From NCBI GenBank assembly GCA_030248135.1, contig JASANC010003119.1, forward strand, positions 1-64,000: a stretch of 64,000 nucleotides of DNA. The letters are read 5' to 3'. The DNA comes from Theristus sp. LFF4_11. Lineage: Eukaryota > Nematoda > Chromadorea > Monhysterida > Xyalidae. The notes beneath the pieces were generated by a model, which did not search any database, was not told where the DNA came from, and saw only the letters and a list, made by a program, of their open reading frames with translations. Each line of letters begins with the position of its first letter. Position 1 is the stretch's first letter. The translations under genes and the position numbers were made by a program. This document shows positions 62,324-64,000 of this stretch, in pieces.

Positions 62324-64000
62324 ATGGGCATTTGCACGCGTGCCCACGTGACGATCGTGACCGTGTGCTCGTTTGTGTTCAGTTGTGTTGCAGTCATTGC
62401 GTGCGTCTTCTATGCACCACTGATCATCAATGAGGTCAACAGTGTACGCATTGAACTCGACAACGAAATGCACCAGTTTAGGGTGAGCCTCACGTTTGTC
62501 GGAGATGTACGGGCGTCGGAAATATTGATGCAGTTCGTGTGACGGTGTGGTGGAGCATGGTGTGGATGCCGCAATCGACGTGCGCTCTTTTGCACCACAT
62601 AACACAGTATATTCGTTTAAACCTGTCACTTTTTCGCTGACTATATACATGTGATGTAGCTCGCGAAAGCAGAAAGAACGAGGTCGGAGTTGCAAGACAA
62701 CATATTTAGCCACAAGTGAAATTAGGTGATTTGATTTTAACGCAACCCGATCGACACATTCGTTCTTGTTACCGCAATTCAAAAATCGAATGTTCTGCAT
62801 TTTGCGAAAAAAGTGACAGCTTTAAACAAACATACCTTATGCTCCATGGACACCGATACGTGCACGCGCCGACGCACGCAAATGTACGTGCACACGAACC
62901 ATGGAAAAACAGCTGATTGGCTAATTTTGAAATGGGGTCGTTGATTGGCTCAACCGGTTTCGGTGCAGCCAACCCGTCCAAATAACAAGAAACGAAATGT
63001 TCGTCAGAATTCATTGAACGTCTTCCAGTCGCTGACGAATCATCTGTGGTCGAGCATCGCAACGAACAGCGCACGCAAGTCCGTTGCTGGCGGTCGCCTT
63101 CGTGCGCGGCGCAACAGTGCACTGCAGCAGCAAGCAGCGTTCGACGCCGCCGGCAGCAACGCCTACCAGCAGAACGCCGCTCACCACGCGCACTATGCCG
63201 CCGAGCACAGCGCCATCCCGATCGCACCGCTTGCCCGCCTGTCTGTTGCTTATCCGCAAACGTACAGTGAACCAGCTGCGGCGTCACCGAACGCACCGGC
63301 GTTTCCACCCAGCGCCGGTTATCTGTACGGCGCCGACAACCCACCGCAGGCGTTCTACGCGTTGCCGCCGGGCGCTAGTGAAACTGACCAACTCTACTAC
63401 GCCGAGGAAGTGCCGATTCCGGCCGACTTCAATTATGGCGGCCATTTGCCGGTTTACACGATCGACGGCACGTTTCCGTCGCCACCGATCCAACCGATCG
63501 ACAGCAGCGTCCCGCACATCACGGCGCCACAAAGCCGACTGCAACAATGCAGTGCGTTAAAAAGAACAGTTAAAAACAAACAAAAAACATACAAAATGAG
63601 AAACCAAGTAAATCGTGTCGTGGAAACCTTATTTGCAGTTGTAACAATATAATCGTTGATATAAGGAATACTTGGTTATCTATGACAAACCAGCGATTTG
63701 CATATTTAGGATGCACGTTTAATGCAAATTGCCCCGCTGGCCCGCCCGGCCCTCCAGGGTTGCCCGGCATCAAAGGCATTGATGGTCCACATGGCCGTGG
63801 CGGTGTACCTGGTCTCAACGGTGACGTCATCAATCAGGACAGGCAACAAGCGACCGCAGGCTGCTTCTGGTGCCCCACTGGCCCTCTTGGCCCGCCAGGT
63901 TCTGCTGGTAGACGAGGTAAGCCTTTCAGCGTGATAACGCTCACGTTTTGTTTTGCTCTCAAAGCCATCGAGAGACGATGTCTCAAAAAGAACGGGTGCC
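62324..64000 (+). CDS. Nematode cuticle collagen, 5' part (runs off the window)
   Basis: Exons 62324-62482, 63029-63551, 63710-63916, then a GTAAGC donor; the rest is outside the window. Exon 1 has a signal-anchor TM (VTVCSFVFSCVAVIACVFY) and INEVNSVRIELDNEMHQF, which joins in phase to SLTNHLWSSI in exon 2: this is the cuticle-collagen N-terminal domain. An RARR furin-like cleavage site follows (exon 2). About 150 residues rich in Ala, Pro, Tyr and Gln come next, then a Cys cluster (CRCTFNANCP) and the first Gly-X-Y block (GPPGPPGLPG), a break containing CFWC, and a second Gly-X-Y block. These are secreted structural proteins of the nematode cuticle, cross-linked through Cys and Tyr. The long Tyr/Pro/Ala linker is unusual. 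The start chosen is the ATG just before the TM; upstream in-frame ATGs exist from about 62144. Confidence 0.88.

Overview
The window looks like nuclear DNA of a nematode. At the right edge is a cuticle collagen with the nematode cuticle-collagen N-terminal domain followed by Gly-X-Y repeats; there is also a nematode-type Srx-like chemoreceptor, and every gene is split by many introns, many of them short. Donor sites are relaxed (GT kept, little conserved after it). I cannot name the species; an early-branching (Enoplea/Dorylaimia) nematode is a guess. Gene models were built by hand from homology, splice sites and phase continuity, so exon edges may be off by a few bases, and no RNA evidence was available.

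Layout. 1-2.2 kb: first two exons (minus strand) of an IR25a-like receptor gene that runs off the left edge, with a fold-back transposable element beside them. 7.6-10.6 kb: Srx-like 7TM receptor (+). 12.8-14.3 kb: inverted-repeat element holding a long (TTTG)n array. 17.1-20.7 kb: D1-like biogenic amine receptor (+) with a poly-Asn third loop. 21.3-23.2 kb: possible unidentified minus-strand exons. 23.6-30.0 kb: complete 20-exon IR25a-type ionotropic receptor (-) with an intron-containing tRNA-Leu(CAA) nested in one intron. 30.9-34.7 kb: Golgi pH regulator GPHR/GPR89 (-). 35.4-39.7 kb: repeats and fold-back elements. 40.0-45.9 kb: WDR6 (+). 46.4-58.2 kb: Argonaute (+) with an intact-looking DEDH catalytic set. 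62.3 kb to the end: cuticle collagen (+, partial).

The genes do not form an operon or pathway. Chemosensory/neuronal receptors cluster on the left (Srx, amine receptor, two IR25a-like genes); housekeeping and small-RNA genes are on the right. The striking region is the Argonaute locus. One intron holds a 4.35 kb nested palindrome (about 1.3 kb arms, TTAA at both ends, mariner-like palindrome inside). Six bases after its stop codon lies a palindromic element with 8-bp target duplications, one arm of which grew into 57 copies of a 19-bp unit with a higher-order pattern. Beyond that is an inverted copy of the 3' end of the neighbouring WDR6 gene, so the Argonaute gene lies between two inverted copies of that segment. 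Transcription through this locus would yield long hairpin RNA and WDR6 antisense RNA, an arrangement that could feed small-RNA pathways.
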